Shown here: in pieces, positions 27,649 to 34,468 of the stretch
Layout: each line of letters begins with the position of its first letter
How positions within the stretch are numbered: position 1 is the first letter of the stretch
Source of the DNA: JANWWM01 sp046719715
GTDB lineage: Bacteria; Bacteroidota; Chlorobiia; Chlorobiales; Thermochlorobacteraceae
NCBI GenBank assembly: GCA_046719715.1
Contig: JBDNCJ010000018.1
Location: forward strand, 1 to 50,943
DNA: 50,943 nt
Reading direction: 5' to 3'
Notes under the pieces: generated by a model
What the model saw: the letters and a program-made list of their open reading frames with translations, nothing else
Database searches by the model: none
Told to the model about the DNA's origin: nothing
Translations under genes and position numbers: made by a program

Positions 27649-29070
27649 TTACTTCTTTATGGCGGAAGCTCGCGCGGGCATCATCGGTTGAGTGATGCGA
27701 CGGTCGCTGTTTGAACTTGAAACGCTTCGCACGTTTGTAACGCGAATGTTATCGATGAGCCAACCTCTGAATCCATTGTAAAGGTTGTCACGCGTGTCGA
27801 ACTTGAAGCGTAGGCGAATTTGCTGACCAGCGAAGGGACTCAAATCGAACTCTTCAAATCGCCAAACCGGTGCTTGATTGAATCCGCCCGATGTGAATGG
27901 TAGAGGCTCTCGGTCGTCTAAAATCGGGTCGGTAAAAGGGTTGAGCCGACCAAGCGAAATTGAGTCGCCATTGGCGCGAATGACCTCAACTTCCATGATG
28001 TCAAATCCGAATTCATTTGGATTGACGCTTTCAATTTCAAACCAAGTCCAGAACGAGAGCGTGGCGACGGTGTCGGCGGTGAGATTGATGAGCGGCGAAG
28101 TGAGTTTGCCTGAATTTGCACTTTCGCTTGTTCCACCTGAGAGCGAATCTTGCGGAAGGCGTAATTTGCCGATGAAACTGCCCGTTGTGTCTTGTCCATA
28201 CCAGAAGGTGAATTGTCCTTGAAAGGCTTGCGGCAGTCTCGCATTGGAGTTGTCGTTTGGCGCGAGCCTCACTTGGCGCGGGAAGTTTTTGTTGAGAATG
28301 TTGGGGTTGTTTTGTTGACGACGCCAGAAGCCGGTGCGCGTCCAATTTTTATCGGTTTCCACATCGTCTTCGAAGCGGACTTGACCCGATGTTGAGGCAG
28401 GGGTCAGCGCGGCTTGAACTTGGGTCGTTTGATTCGCATTTACACTTACATTGTTCACCACGCGCGTAACAAACCCTTGACGCACAAAGCGCACTTTGAA
28501 TGAGGGAATCGCTGCGCCGCCCGATGCTGTGATAGGAATTGCGCCAATGGAAAATCCTCCGTTTGCGTTAGAGGTCGTCGAGGCAAAGTAGCCGTTTGTC
28601 AGGGCTTCGTTGGTTGCACTGATGGCGACGTTGACACCTTGAAGCGGATTGCCGTTGTTGTCGCGCACGATGCCTGAAATCGCGCCAATCGCGACGGTGA
28701 TCGATGTATCGGCGGGAAATAAGTCAATGAGCGCAAGCGCGCCTTGGCTTTCACTAACCACAATGCTATCGGCGGAAGTGGGATTGTAGCCGGGCACCAC
28801 CGCAGTCAGTTTGTAAAGTCCCGTCGCAAGATTTTCAAATTTGAACTGCCCTTGTGCGTTAGTGGCTTGCGTTCCGACCGCCGTTCCCGACTGCGTAGAG
28901 AGCGAGATAGTTACGCTTGGCATTGGGGAGAGTTGAACGGCGTCAACGACGATTCCACTAATTTGACCCGGATTGTTTGTTGGGGCGACGACGCCCTTGT
29001 TATCGTCTTCGCAAGCAGAAAAGAAGACGATGAGCAGAAGGCTGATCGCGAGATAAATTTGTTTTTTCAT
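27649..29070 (-). CDS. lipoprotein with two carboxypeptidase-regulatory-like domains
   Basis: 473 residues from the ATG at 29070; the frame stays open to 29154 without a better start. Lipobox LIVFFSACEDD. Two beta-sandwich domains of the carboxypeptidase-regulatory/SdrD type follow: GQISGIVVDAVQLSPMPSVT and GAISGIVRDNNGNPLQGVNV, each with the G.V.D..G.P...V layout. The C-terminal half (about 245-455) looks like a jelly-roll/MAM-like module (FEDDVETDKNWTRTGFWRRQ, then LSFWTWFEIES, then GWLIDNIRVTNV). A surface binding or adhesion role is inference. It could also be an extracellular enzyme accessory protein, but no catalytic domain is seen. Divergent from the gene at 29217. Confidence 0.8.
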   Translation of the reverse strand: MKKQIYLAISLLLIVFFSACEDDNKGVVAPTNNPGQISGIVVDAVQLSPMPSVTISLSTQSGTAVGTQATNAQGQFKFENLATGLYKLTAVVPGYNPTSADSIVVSESQGALALIDLFPADTSITVAIGAISGIVRDNNGNPLQGVNVAISATNEALTNGYFASTTSNANGGFSIGAIPITASGGAAIPSFKVRFVRQGFVTRVVNNVSVNANQTTQVQAALTPASTSGQVRFEDDVETDKNWTRTGFWRRQQNNPNILNKNFPRQVRLAPNDNSNARLPQAFQGQFTFWYGQDTTGSFIGKLRLPQDSLSGGTSESANSGKLTSPLINLTADTVATLSFWTWFEIESVNPNEFGFDIMEVEVIRANGDSISLGRLNPFTDPILDDREPLPFTSGGFNQAPVWRFEEFDLSPFAGQQIRLRFKFDTRDNLYNGFRGWLIDNIRVTNVRSVSSSNSDRRITQPMMPARASAIKK

Positions 29071-29216
29071 TATCGCTGGCTGTTTAAATATTGACGATAC
29101 AAATTGCAACAGTGAAGTCAAGTTAGACTGCAAAGAGCAGATTTCGCAACCCATTTTCTCGAGTTGTGATAGCGGGAATTGGGGCGCACCTATTGGAATG
29201 AATTACCAAAACGGAT

Positions 29217-29759
29217 ATGTTTGATTTTCATCAATGTTCAATTCACACTCACTTGCGTCTTCAACTTCTATTTTCTCTGCTTTTCATTTCGCTTCTAGGT
29301 GCGTGTTCAGGCGGATTAGAGCCTGTGCCTGAAAGTCGTAGCGCGATGCAAGGCGTGATTCGTTTCAAGAATCGTGCGCAAGCCGACAGCGTGCAACTTC
29401 TATTTCTGGCAGGATTTCCAACGCCGCCGCAAACTTTTCCGAATGATTTTTTCACAGCCGTCAACAACCGCGATACGCTCTCGCTCTTCGACCGCTATCA
29501 AGCCGGCACAGACAGCATCGTTTATGAAGCCGCTTGGAATGTGCGCCGATACGAGTATGTGATTGTCGCACAGTTCATCGTCGAGCCGACACTTGGCTCA
29601 ATTTTCGTGCGCGACAATTGGCGCGTGGTAGGGCTCTACGGACGCATCGGCAATTCCGCATTAGGCTCACCCGTTGAAATTCGACAAGGGCAAATCACGC
29701 GCGGCATCGATATCGAGGTTGATTTTTGGAATCCCATTCCACTTCCCTCTGAACCGTAG
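29217..29759 (+). CDS. hypothetical lipoprotein
   Basis: 180 residues. An N-terminal hydrophobic stretch ends in the lipobox LLGACSG at about 27-33, unusually far in because of a 13-residue polar leader. The mature part of about 150 residues has alternating hydrophobic strands (IRFKNRAQADSVQLLFLAGF, and RRYEYVIVAQFIVEP) suggestive of a beta-sandwich, and ends in PLPSEP. No family recognised. It is the only plus-strand gene in this stretch, divergent from the carboxypeptidase-regulatory-like lipoprotein (146-base gap) and convergent with the DUF1648 gene. Confidence 0.65.
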   Translation: MFDFHQCSIHTHLRLQLLFSLLFISLLGACSGGLEPVPESRSAMQGVIRFKNRAQADSVQLLFLAGFPTPPQTFPNDFFTAVNNRDTLSLFDRYQAGTDSIVYEAAWNVRRYEYVIVAQFIVEPTLGSIFVRDNWRVVGLYGRIGNSALGSPVEIRQGQITRGIDIEVDFWNPIPLPSEP

Positions 29760-29774
29760 CCTTGCTCCGACATC

Positions 29775-30278
29775 TCACTTCGGAATCGTTGAAAATCTCA
29801 CAATCAGATAAATCACGATGAACATATCGAAGAGCATCAAAAACGCAAACCCGATGTAAAACAACGCATCGAGTTTGTTGTTGCCCGATAGCGCCGACTC
29901 TGCCGTCGAGTAAAAGATAAGTAGCATCAGAAGCATCACGCTGCACAAAATCCAAAGCAAGAGCGAGAGCACTTCGCTTGACGATTGCGCCTTACGCTCC
30001 GGCGCAAACCAATACTCGCGGTTCGGCACATTCATGTAAATCGCCTTCTCGCTTTTCAGGAGCCCACCTACAATTCCGAAAATCACAAGCACCACAGCAA
30101 CGATTGCCAAGTGCGAAAGCGCCATGCTTTCTTTTGAGGAAAACGACGTCGCCTTGCCGCTTGAACCAAAGTGCATCGGCACGCTTTCCGGCAAGATGGG
30201 ATAAAAGTAAGCGATGAGTCCAAAGTGCATGATGAGGAGCACCACGACCCCGATTGATGAAATTTTGAGATTGGTCAT
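29775..30278 (-). CDS. DUF1648-type membrane protein
   Basis: 167 residues with four predicted membrane helices at about 8-30, 55-75, 100-123 and 137-160. The first loop has the DUF1648 mark LPESVPMHFGSSGKAT, i.e. P..VP.HF...G. DUF1648 is the N-terminal domain of SdpI-like immunity proteins, but the rest of SdpI is absent here. Its start overlaps the end of the upstream gene by 4 bases (ATGA), which points to translational coupling. It is the last gene of the SPFH operon. Confidence 0.75.
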   Translation of the reverse strand: MTNLKISSIGVVVLLIMHFGLIAYFYPILPESVPMHFGSSGKATSFSSKESMALSHLAIVAVVLVIFGIVGGLLKSEKAIYMNVPNREYWFAPERKAQSSSEVLSLLLWILCSVMLLMLLIFYSTAESALSGNNKLDALFYIGFAFLMLFDMFIVIYLIVRFSTIPK

Positions 30279-30778
30279 AATACGATAACTGATTCCGCAA
30301 TAAGTTCCTCGATGCGCGTTGGATTGAAGTCAATAACGAGCGTGCCTTCCTCTCCGAGCAACTCCCATTTGGCAAGAAGCGATTCGTAGGTTGAAAGCCA
30401 AGCACGGGCGTCGGCTTCGGAAAAATTGAGATGAAATTCGGCATACAAGTCGCCGAGTTCTTCACGCACGAGCGCGTCGTATTCGCTTGGTGTGCACGCG
30501 CCCATCAGCATTGCACCCAACGCGCGCACAAGCACTTCAACAACGAGCGATTCACGACCTAAATTTTTGACCATGCTTGGGTCTGAAAGCGTCGACAGCG
30601 ACTCGCCTTTTGCAACAAGTCCGAAAAATCCGTTTTCAAATCCGCCCTTTAACTCGACGACCACGTGCGCCAAGTCGTGATAAGCAACCTGCGCTCCAAC
30701 TTTGGCGGCGGTCGTTGTGCCGTCCGGACGCACGCACACCACTTGATAATGCGGCTTTTTTCTGAACAGAAGTTTCAT
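30275..30778 (-). CDS. hypothetical protein in the SPFH operon
   Basis: 167 residues, soluble, not recognised. The N-terminus has a beta-hairpin look (HYQVVCVRPDGTTTAAKVG). A putative HDLAHVVVE-like stretch (YHDLAHVVVELKGG, residues about 33-46) recalls metal-binding HxxxH, but the spacing is H34-D-L-A-H38, so it is only suggestive. The C-terminal half has two helical blocks ending in FNPTRIEELIAESVIVL. It lies 11 bases after the DUF4177 gene and overlaps the DUF1648 gene by 4 bases, so it belongs to the operon. Confidence 0.6.
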   Translation of the reverse strand: MKLLFRKKPHYQVVCVRPDGTTTAAKVGAQVAYHDLAHVVVELKGGFENGFFGLVAKGESLSTLSDPSMVKNLGRESLVVEVLVRALGAMLMGACTPSEYDALVREELGDLYAEFHLNFSEADARAWLSTYESLLAKWELLGEEGTLVIDFNPTRIEELIAESVIVL

Positions 30779-30789
30779 TGAAGATGGGT

Positions 30790-30990
30790 TTATCGTTCTA
30801 ATCGTTCAAAAATCAAGACGTGGGTCTGAAAGCCGAACTGCACGGCGATTTCAGCAGAGAGCACTTGAACAAGCCGCCACCCTTTGCGTCCGTAGTCGTC
30901 GATGACGGCTTTGTAATCTTCTTTGAGCGCGCCCGTCCAAGTGCTTTTGTATTCCATCGGGACGAATTTGTATTCGAATTTTGGATTCAT
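30790..30990 (-). CDS. DUF4177 family small protein
   Basis: 66 residues. It has the DUF4177 pattern: FEYKFVPM at the start, then the centre YGRKGWRLVQVL, then a closing strand HVLIFERL. These are small beta-rich soluble proteins of unknown role. The start overlaps the end of the ribbon-helix-helix gene by 4 bases (30987-30990) and the next gene is 11 bases away. Confidence 0.75.
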   Translation of the reverse strand: MNPKFEYKFVPMEYKSTWTGALKEDYKAVIDDYGRKGWRLVQVLSAEIAVQFGFQTHVLIFERLER

Positions 30991-31175
30991 TTTTTCTCTT
31001 GTTTTGAATCTTTGAAATTTTTATTGCGATGCTCTTTAACGGCGCGCGTGAGCAGAAATTCAATCTGCCCATTGACGCTTCGAAATTCGTCCGCCGCCCA
31101 TTTTTCCAACTCTTTCAGCAAGTCGGGATTGAGCCGTAAGACGAAGGCTTTTTTTGATTTTTCATGTTCCGCCAT
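30987..31175 (-). CDS. ribbon-helix-helix (Arc-like) protein
   Basis: 62 residues. The ribbon strand KAFVLRLNPDLLKELEKWA and helix segments SVNGQIEFLLTRAVKEHRNK match the Arc/CopG-type DNA-binding fold. It may autoregulate the operon or act as an antitoxin; no toxin-like partner gene is adjacent. It is 23 bases downstream of the SPFH gene. The Lys-rich tail (FKDSKQEKK) is unusual. An Arc-like gene next to an SPFH gene is a combination I recall from other genomes but cannot verify here. Confidence 0.75.
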   Translation of the reverse strand: MAEHEKSKKAFVLRLNPDLLKELEKWAADEFRSVNGQIEFLLTRAVKEHRNKNFKDSKQEKK

Positions 31176-31198
31176 TCCTTATTGCATTTAATCTCACT

Positions 31199-32089
31199 TT
31201 AATTGTAAAGCGTGCCGGTATTGACGACGGGACTTGCGCTTTTATCGCTACACAGCACCACGAGCAAGTTGCTCACCATTGCGGCTTTGCGCTCTTCATC
31301 TAACTGCACCAAGTTTTTTTCGGAGAGTTTTTCCAACGCCATCTCGACCATGCCGACGGCGCCGTCGACGATTTGTCGGCGTGCGGCAACAACCGCCGTC
31401 GCTTGTTGGCGTTGAAGCATTGCGCTGGCGATTTCAGGCGCGTAGGCAAGGTGGCTGATTCGCGCTTCAATGACCTTTACGCCCGCGCGTTCAAGCCGCG
31501 CCGAAAGTTCATCTTCCAAAAGTTTGTTGACTTTTTCCGCACCGCCGCGCAAGGTGATTTCGTTTGGCTCGGTCTCGCTGAAATTGTCGTAAGGGCAAGA
31601 ACTTGCAAGGTTTCGCACGGCGGCTTCGCTTTGCACGCTCACGAAATTGACATAGTCGTCGACTTCAAACGCCGCACGCGCCGTTTCTTCAACTTGCCAC
31701 ACAATCACCGCCGCAATCTCAATCGGATTTCCGACTTTGTCATTGACCTTGATTTTCTCTCCGTTCAAGTTTCTCGCACGAAGCGAAATCACTTTCTTTG
31801 TAACAAGCGGATTCGTCCACCAAAACCCATTGGCTTTCACCGTGCCGATGTATGTGCCGAAGAGCATAATCACACACGACCCATTTGGATTGACGATGAA
31901 GAATCCCGCAACGAGCAATCCCCACACGAGCGTCAAAGCGACGCCGAGAAAAATTTGCCGAAAGACGAACAAGAAGACAATCCCGCCCAGCATTAACAGC
32001 ACCACCGCCAACATACCGTAGCCCGACGTCGGCACAAGGGGTTTTTCTTGATGCGTGTATTGAAACTGTGTTTTTTCCATCATGTTCAT
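31199..32089 (-). CDS. SPFH/Band 7 domain membrane protein
   Basis: 296 residues. Two N-terminal membrane helices (about 24-46 and 47-67) anchor a cytoplasmic SPFH domain (about 68-230): NPNGSCVIMLFGTYIGTVKANGFWW, DKVGNPIEIAAVIVWQV, and ERAGVKVIEARISHLAYAPEIASAMLQRQQATAVVAARRQIVDGAVG, the last being the conserved end. Members form ring-like membrane assemblies that organise proteases or the membrane. NfeD or a protease, common partners, are absent. It opens a five-gene operon with RHH, DUF4177, unknown and DUF1648 genes. Confidence 0.9.
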   Translation of the reverse strand: MNMMEKTQFQYTHQEKPLVPTSGYGMLAVVLLMLGGIVFLFVFRQIFLGVALTLVWGLLVAGFFIVNPNGSCVIMLFGTYIGTVKANGFWWTNPLVTKKVISLRARNLNGEKIKVNDKVGNPIEIAAVIVWQVEETARAAFEVDDYVNFVSVQSEAAVRNLASSCPYDNFSETEPNEITLRGGAEKVNKLLEDELSARLERAGVKVIEARISHLAYAPEIASAMLQRQQATAVVAARRQIVDGAVGMVEMALEKLSEKNLVQLDEERKAAMVSNLLVVLCSDKSASPVVNTGTLYN

Positions 32090-32313
32090 TGAGTTTTAGT
32101 TTGATATTAAATTGATAGCACTATACTACCAAATTAAATTTTAGTTTCAAAACCTTTTCAGGCGAGAACATCGAGCGCAACGTGGAGAAGCAAACGCGGA
32201 TTGAACGGATTCGGAGATTTTCACGGAGTATCGAACATTGGAGAACAATAGGGGCATGGATTAGAAAGGAGAATGCCAAAATTGATTAAGCATGATAGGA
32301 TTTTTCAAAGATG

Positions 32314-32403
32314 ATTATTGCGAGCGAAGAGGCAACATCTATAAACCCTGATAAACACAGGCGGAGATGGATTGCTTCGCCGCTTCGCTCCTCGCAGAGT
32401 AAC
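32314..32403. repeat. second REP-like imperfect inverted repeat
   Basis: Left arm ATTATTGCGAGCGAAG at 32314 with ...AGGCAACATCT to 32340; right arm AGATGGATTGCTTCGC from 32365 with ...CGCTTCGCTCCTCGCAGAG to about 32401. The arms are imperfect inverted copies (reverse complement of the right arm gives CTCTGCGAGGAGCGAAGCG). The gap 32090-32517 around it contains no gene. A further part-copy, GACTGGATTGCCTCGCCGC, begins near 32450. Confidence 0.6.
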
Positions 32404-32517
32404 CGACAAACGCTATCCTTTTCAAGTTATATTGGTATAAGGGCTTATGACTGGATTGCCTCGCCGCAACGAAGATGATGAGCAGTCTCCATTACTCGTT
32501 ATTCAATAGTCATTTGG

Positions 32518-33543
32518 CTATGCCGTTTCTCTGACAATCAATTCAGGCTCTAATCGGCGGTTTTGCTTCGGGGCGTTGGGCGACTTGATGCGTTGCAAAA
32601 GAAAATCAAAGGCGGTTGCGCCCATTTTTTGAATGGGTTGTCGAACGGTGGTGAGATGCGGTGAGATGAGTTGGGCGATGGGTTGGTCGTCGAAGCCGAC
32701 GACGGCAATTTGTTTTGGAATATGATACCCGTGCTCAAGCAAAGCCGTAACGATGCCAATCGCCATTTCGTCGCCCGCCGCACAAAAGACGGCGTCGAAG
32801 GGCAACTCTTTGGACTTGCGAATGAAATTCTCGATGACTTCGCTTCCTTGCTGACGCATTTCGCTGATTTTGTAAGGCACTTCGAGGAGGAGTTTTTGGG
32901 AGAGTCGGATTTTATTTTTTTTGAGTGCCGCTTCGTAGCCGCGCCGACGCTCGCTCATCACACTCGAAGGCATTGGTCCGTAGGCGAGTAAAATTCTTTT
33001 TTTGCCTTTGCGCACAAGGTAATCCGTCGCACGAAATCCGCCCTCATAATTATTGACGGAAATGGAATCGAGTTCTTTCAATTCTGCTTCAATGACGACG
33101 CACGGCAAATTGTGCTGAATAAACTCTTGGGTGCGGTTTTGATTGTGGTCGAAGAGCTGCACGACGATTCCATCGACTTGTCGGCTACGAGCGATGTCGC
33201 TGTAAATTTCTTCTTCGCTCTTGGGTCGCCCCGTCGTGCTGTGAATGACGAGGTTGTATCCTGAATTGCGAATCTGCGATTCAATTCCGCGCAATACTTC
33301 CACCGTAAATGGCTCAGCCATGCTCGGCACAAGCAATCCAATGAGTTTGGTTTCTTGTTTGACGAGTCGAGTCGCATTGATGTTCGGCACGTAGTTAAGG
33401 TCGCGGACGATTTTTTTTACTTTCTTTATCGTCTCTTCTTTGAATGTACCTTTGCCGTTCAAAATCATGGAGACCGCCGCAGGCGTCAGTCCTGCAATCG
33501 CGGCGACGTCTTTAATCGTTACTGCGCCGTTTTGACTTTTCAT
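32518..33543 (-). CDS. LacI-family transcriptional regulator
   Basis: 341 residues. N-terminal HTH: VTIKDVAAIAGLTPAAVSMILNGKG with the hinge region RDLNYVPNINATRLV. The periplasmic-binding-protein-like effector domain follows (IGLLVPSMAEPFTVEVLRGIE, and IAVVGFDDQPIAQLISPHLTTV). All parts are present, so a sugar-type effector is expected. It is not next to any sugar transporter or glycosidase, so the ligand is unknown. Exonuclease III is 66 bases upstream in the same direction, without an obvious functional link. Confidence 0.93.
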   Translation of the reverse strand: MKSQNGAVTIKDVAAIAGLTPAAVSMILNGKGTFKEETIKKVKKIVRDLNYVPNINATRLVKQETKLIGLLVPSMAEPFTVEVLRGIESQIRNSGYNLVIHSTTGRPKSEEEIYSDIARSRQVDGIVVQLFDHNQNRTQEFIQHNLPCVVIEAELKELDSISVNNYEGGFRATDYLVRKGKKRILLAYGPMPSSVMSERRRGYEAALKKNKIRLSQKLLLEVPYKISEMRQQGSEVIENFIRKSKELPFDAVFCAAGDEMAIGIVTALLEHGYHIPKQIAVVGFDDQPIAQLISPHLTTVRQPIQKMGATAFDFLLQRIKSPNAPKQNRRLEPELIVRETA

Positions 33544-33609
33544 AGAAGGCGTTTCCTACTTTGTTTTAATGTTTTTCGCAATGTATGGATAGAACTTGGG
33601 CTTTTGAAA

Positions 33610-34383
33610 TTACAACTTGAACTCAATGCTCACCGGCGAGTGGTCGGAACTCGCTTCCTCTTTTTGAATGATTGCACGTGTTGCTTTTGAGGCGAGCGCC
33701 GGCGAGGCGTAGGTGCAATCAATCCGCCATCCGATATTTTTTTCGCGCGCGCCTTTCGGAAAATAATTCCACCACGAGTAATGCCCTTCTTCGTTTGGGT
33801 GTGCTTCACGATAAACGTCTTTCAATCCAATTTCAAAGAGCGCGTCAATCTTCGCCCGCTCCTCTGGACGAAAGCCCGTGTTTTTTTCATCGCGTTGCGA
33901 CGGGTGCAAATCAATTTCCTTGTGCGCAATGTTGATGTCCCCTGTGAAAATTACTTCTTTGCCTTTGTTCATCAGGGTTTGTAGGTGTATGCGAATTGCA
34001 TCAAAGAATTTCAGTTTGAAGGCGAAATGGTCGGGCTTTTCGCCGCGTGGCGCGTAAGTGCCCAAAACCACCACTTGCTCAAACTCGGCTTGAATCAATC
34101 GGTTTTCAGCGTCAAAGTCAGGAATGGTGATTTTCGGTTTGCCATACTTTTCCGATACGGCGCGGTGTACGAATAAGCCAACGCCGCTGTATCCTGCTTT
34201 GAACGTGGAAGGATTCCAAAAGACGTCGTAATCGGTGAGTGATTTGAACGCATCGGGAATTTTTGCAAGGTCGGCTTTGAGTTCCTGAACGCACAGGATT
34301 TCGGGGTCGGCTTGCGCCAAGCGTTGAAGCAGAGCGGTTTCGCGGGCGCGTATGCCGTTGATGTTCCAAGTGGTGAGTTTCAT
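33610..34383 (-). CDS. xth: exodeoxyribonuclease III
   Basis: 257 residues, the usual size. An AP endonuclease/3'-exonuclease of base-excision repair. Marks: TTWNINGIRAR at the start, the catalytic Glu in CVQELKAD, GDINIAHKEIDLH with the Asp-Asn pair, and SSDHSPVSIEF near the C-terminus with the Asp-His pair. The start is the ATG at 34383, 32 bases from the rpoC terminator stem. The LacI gene follows at 66 bases. Confidence 0.95.
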   Translation of the reverse strand: MKLTTWNINGIRARETALLQRLAQADPEILCVQELKADLAKIPDAFKSLTDYDVFWNPSTFKAGYSGVGLFVHRAVSEKYGKPKITIPDFDAENRLIQAEFEQVVVLGTYAPRGEKPDHFAFKLKFFDAIRIHLQTLMNKGKEVIFTGDINIAHKEIDLHPSQRDEKNTGFRPEERAKIDALFEIGLKDVYREAHPNEEGHYSWWNYFPKGAREKNIGWRIDCTYASPALASKATRAIIQKEEASSDHSPVSIEFKL

Positions 34384-34414
34384 GTTGAGCGTATTTGAAT
34401 GTGAACTTTGATGT

Positions 34415-34450
34415 AAAAAAAAAGGGCATCACGATGGATACCCTTTTTTC
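34415..34450 (-). terminator. terminator of the rpoBC operon
   Basis: On the minus strand after the rpoC stop (34469): AAAAAAGGG, a stem GGGTATC/GATGCCC with one mismatch, then a run of nine T. On the plus strand this is AAAAAAAAAGGGCATC...GATACCCTTTTTT. A strong rho-independent terminator ending the block that began at the tRNA genes. Confidence 0.88.
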
Positions 34451-34468
34451 CTGCAAAGTAGTTTGTGC

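Noticed and set aside
30987..31175. Toxin-antitoxin pair based on the RHH protein
   Set aside because: The neighbours are an SPFH protein and a DUF4177 protein; neither resembles a RelE, MazF, PIN or HicA toxin, so an antitoxin role lacks support.
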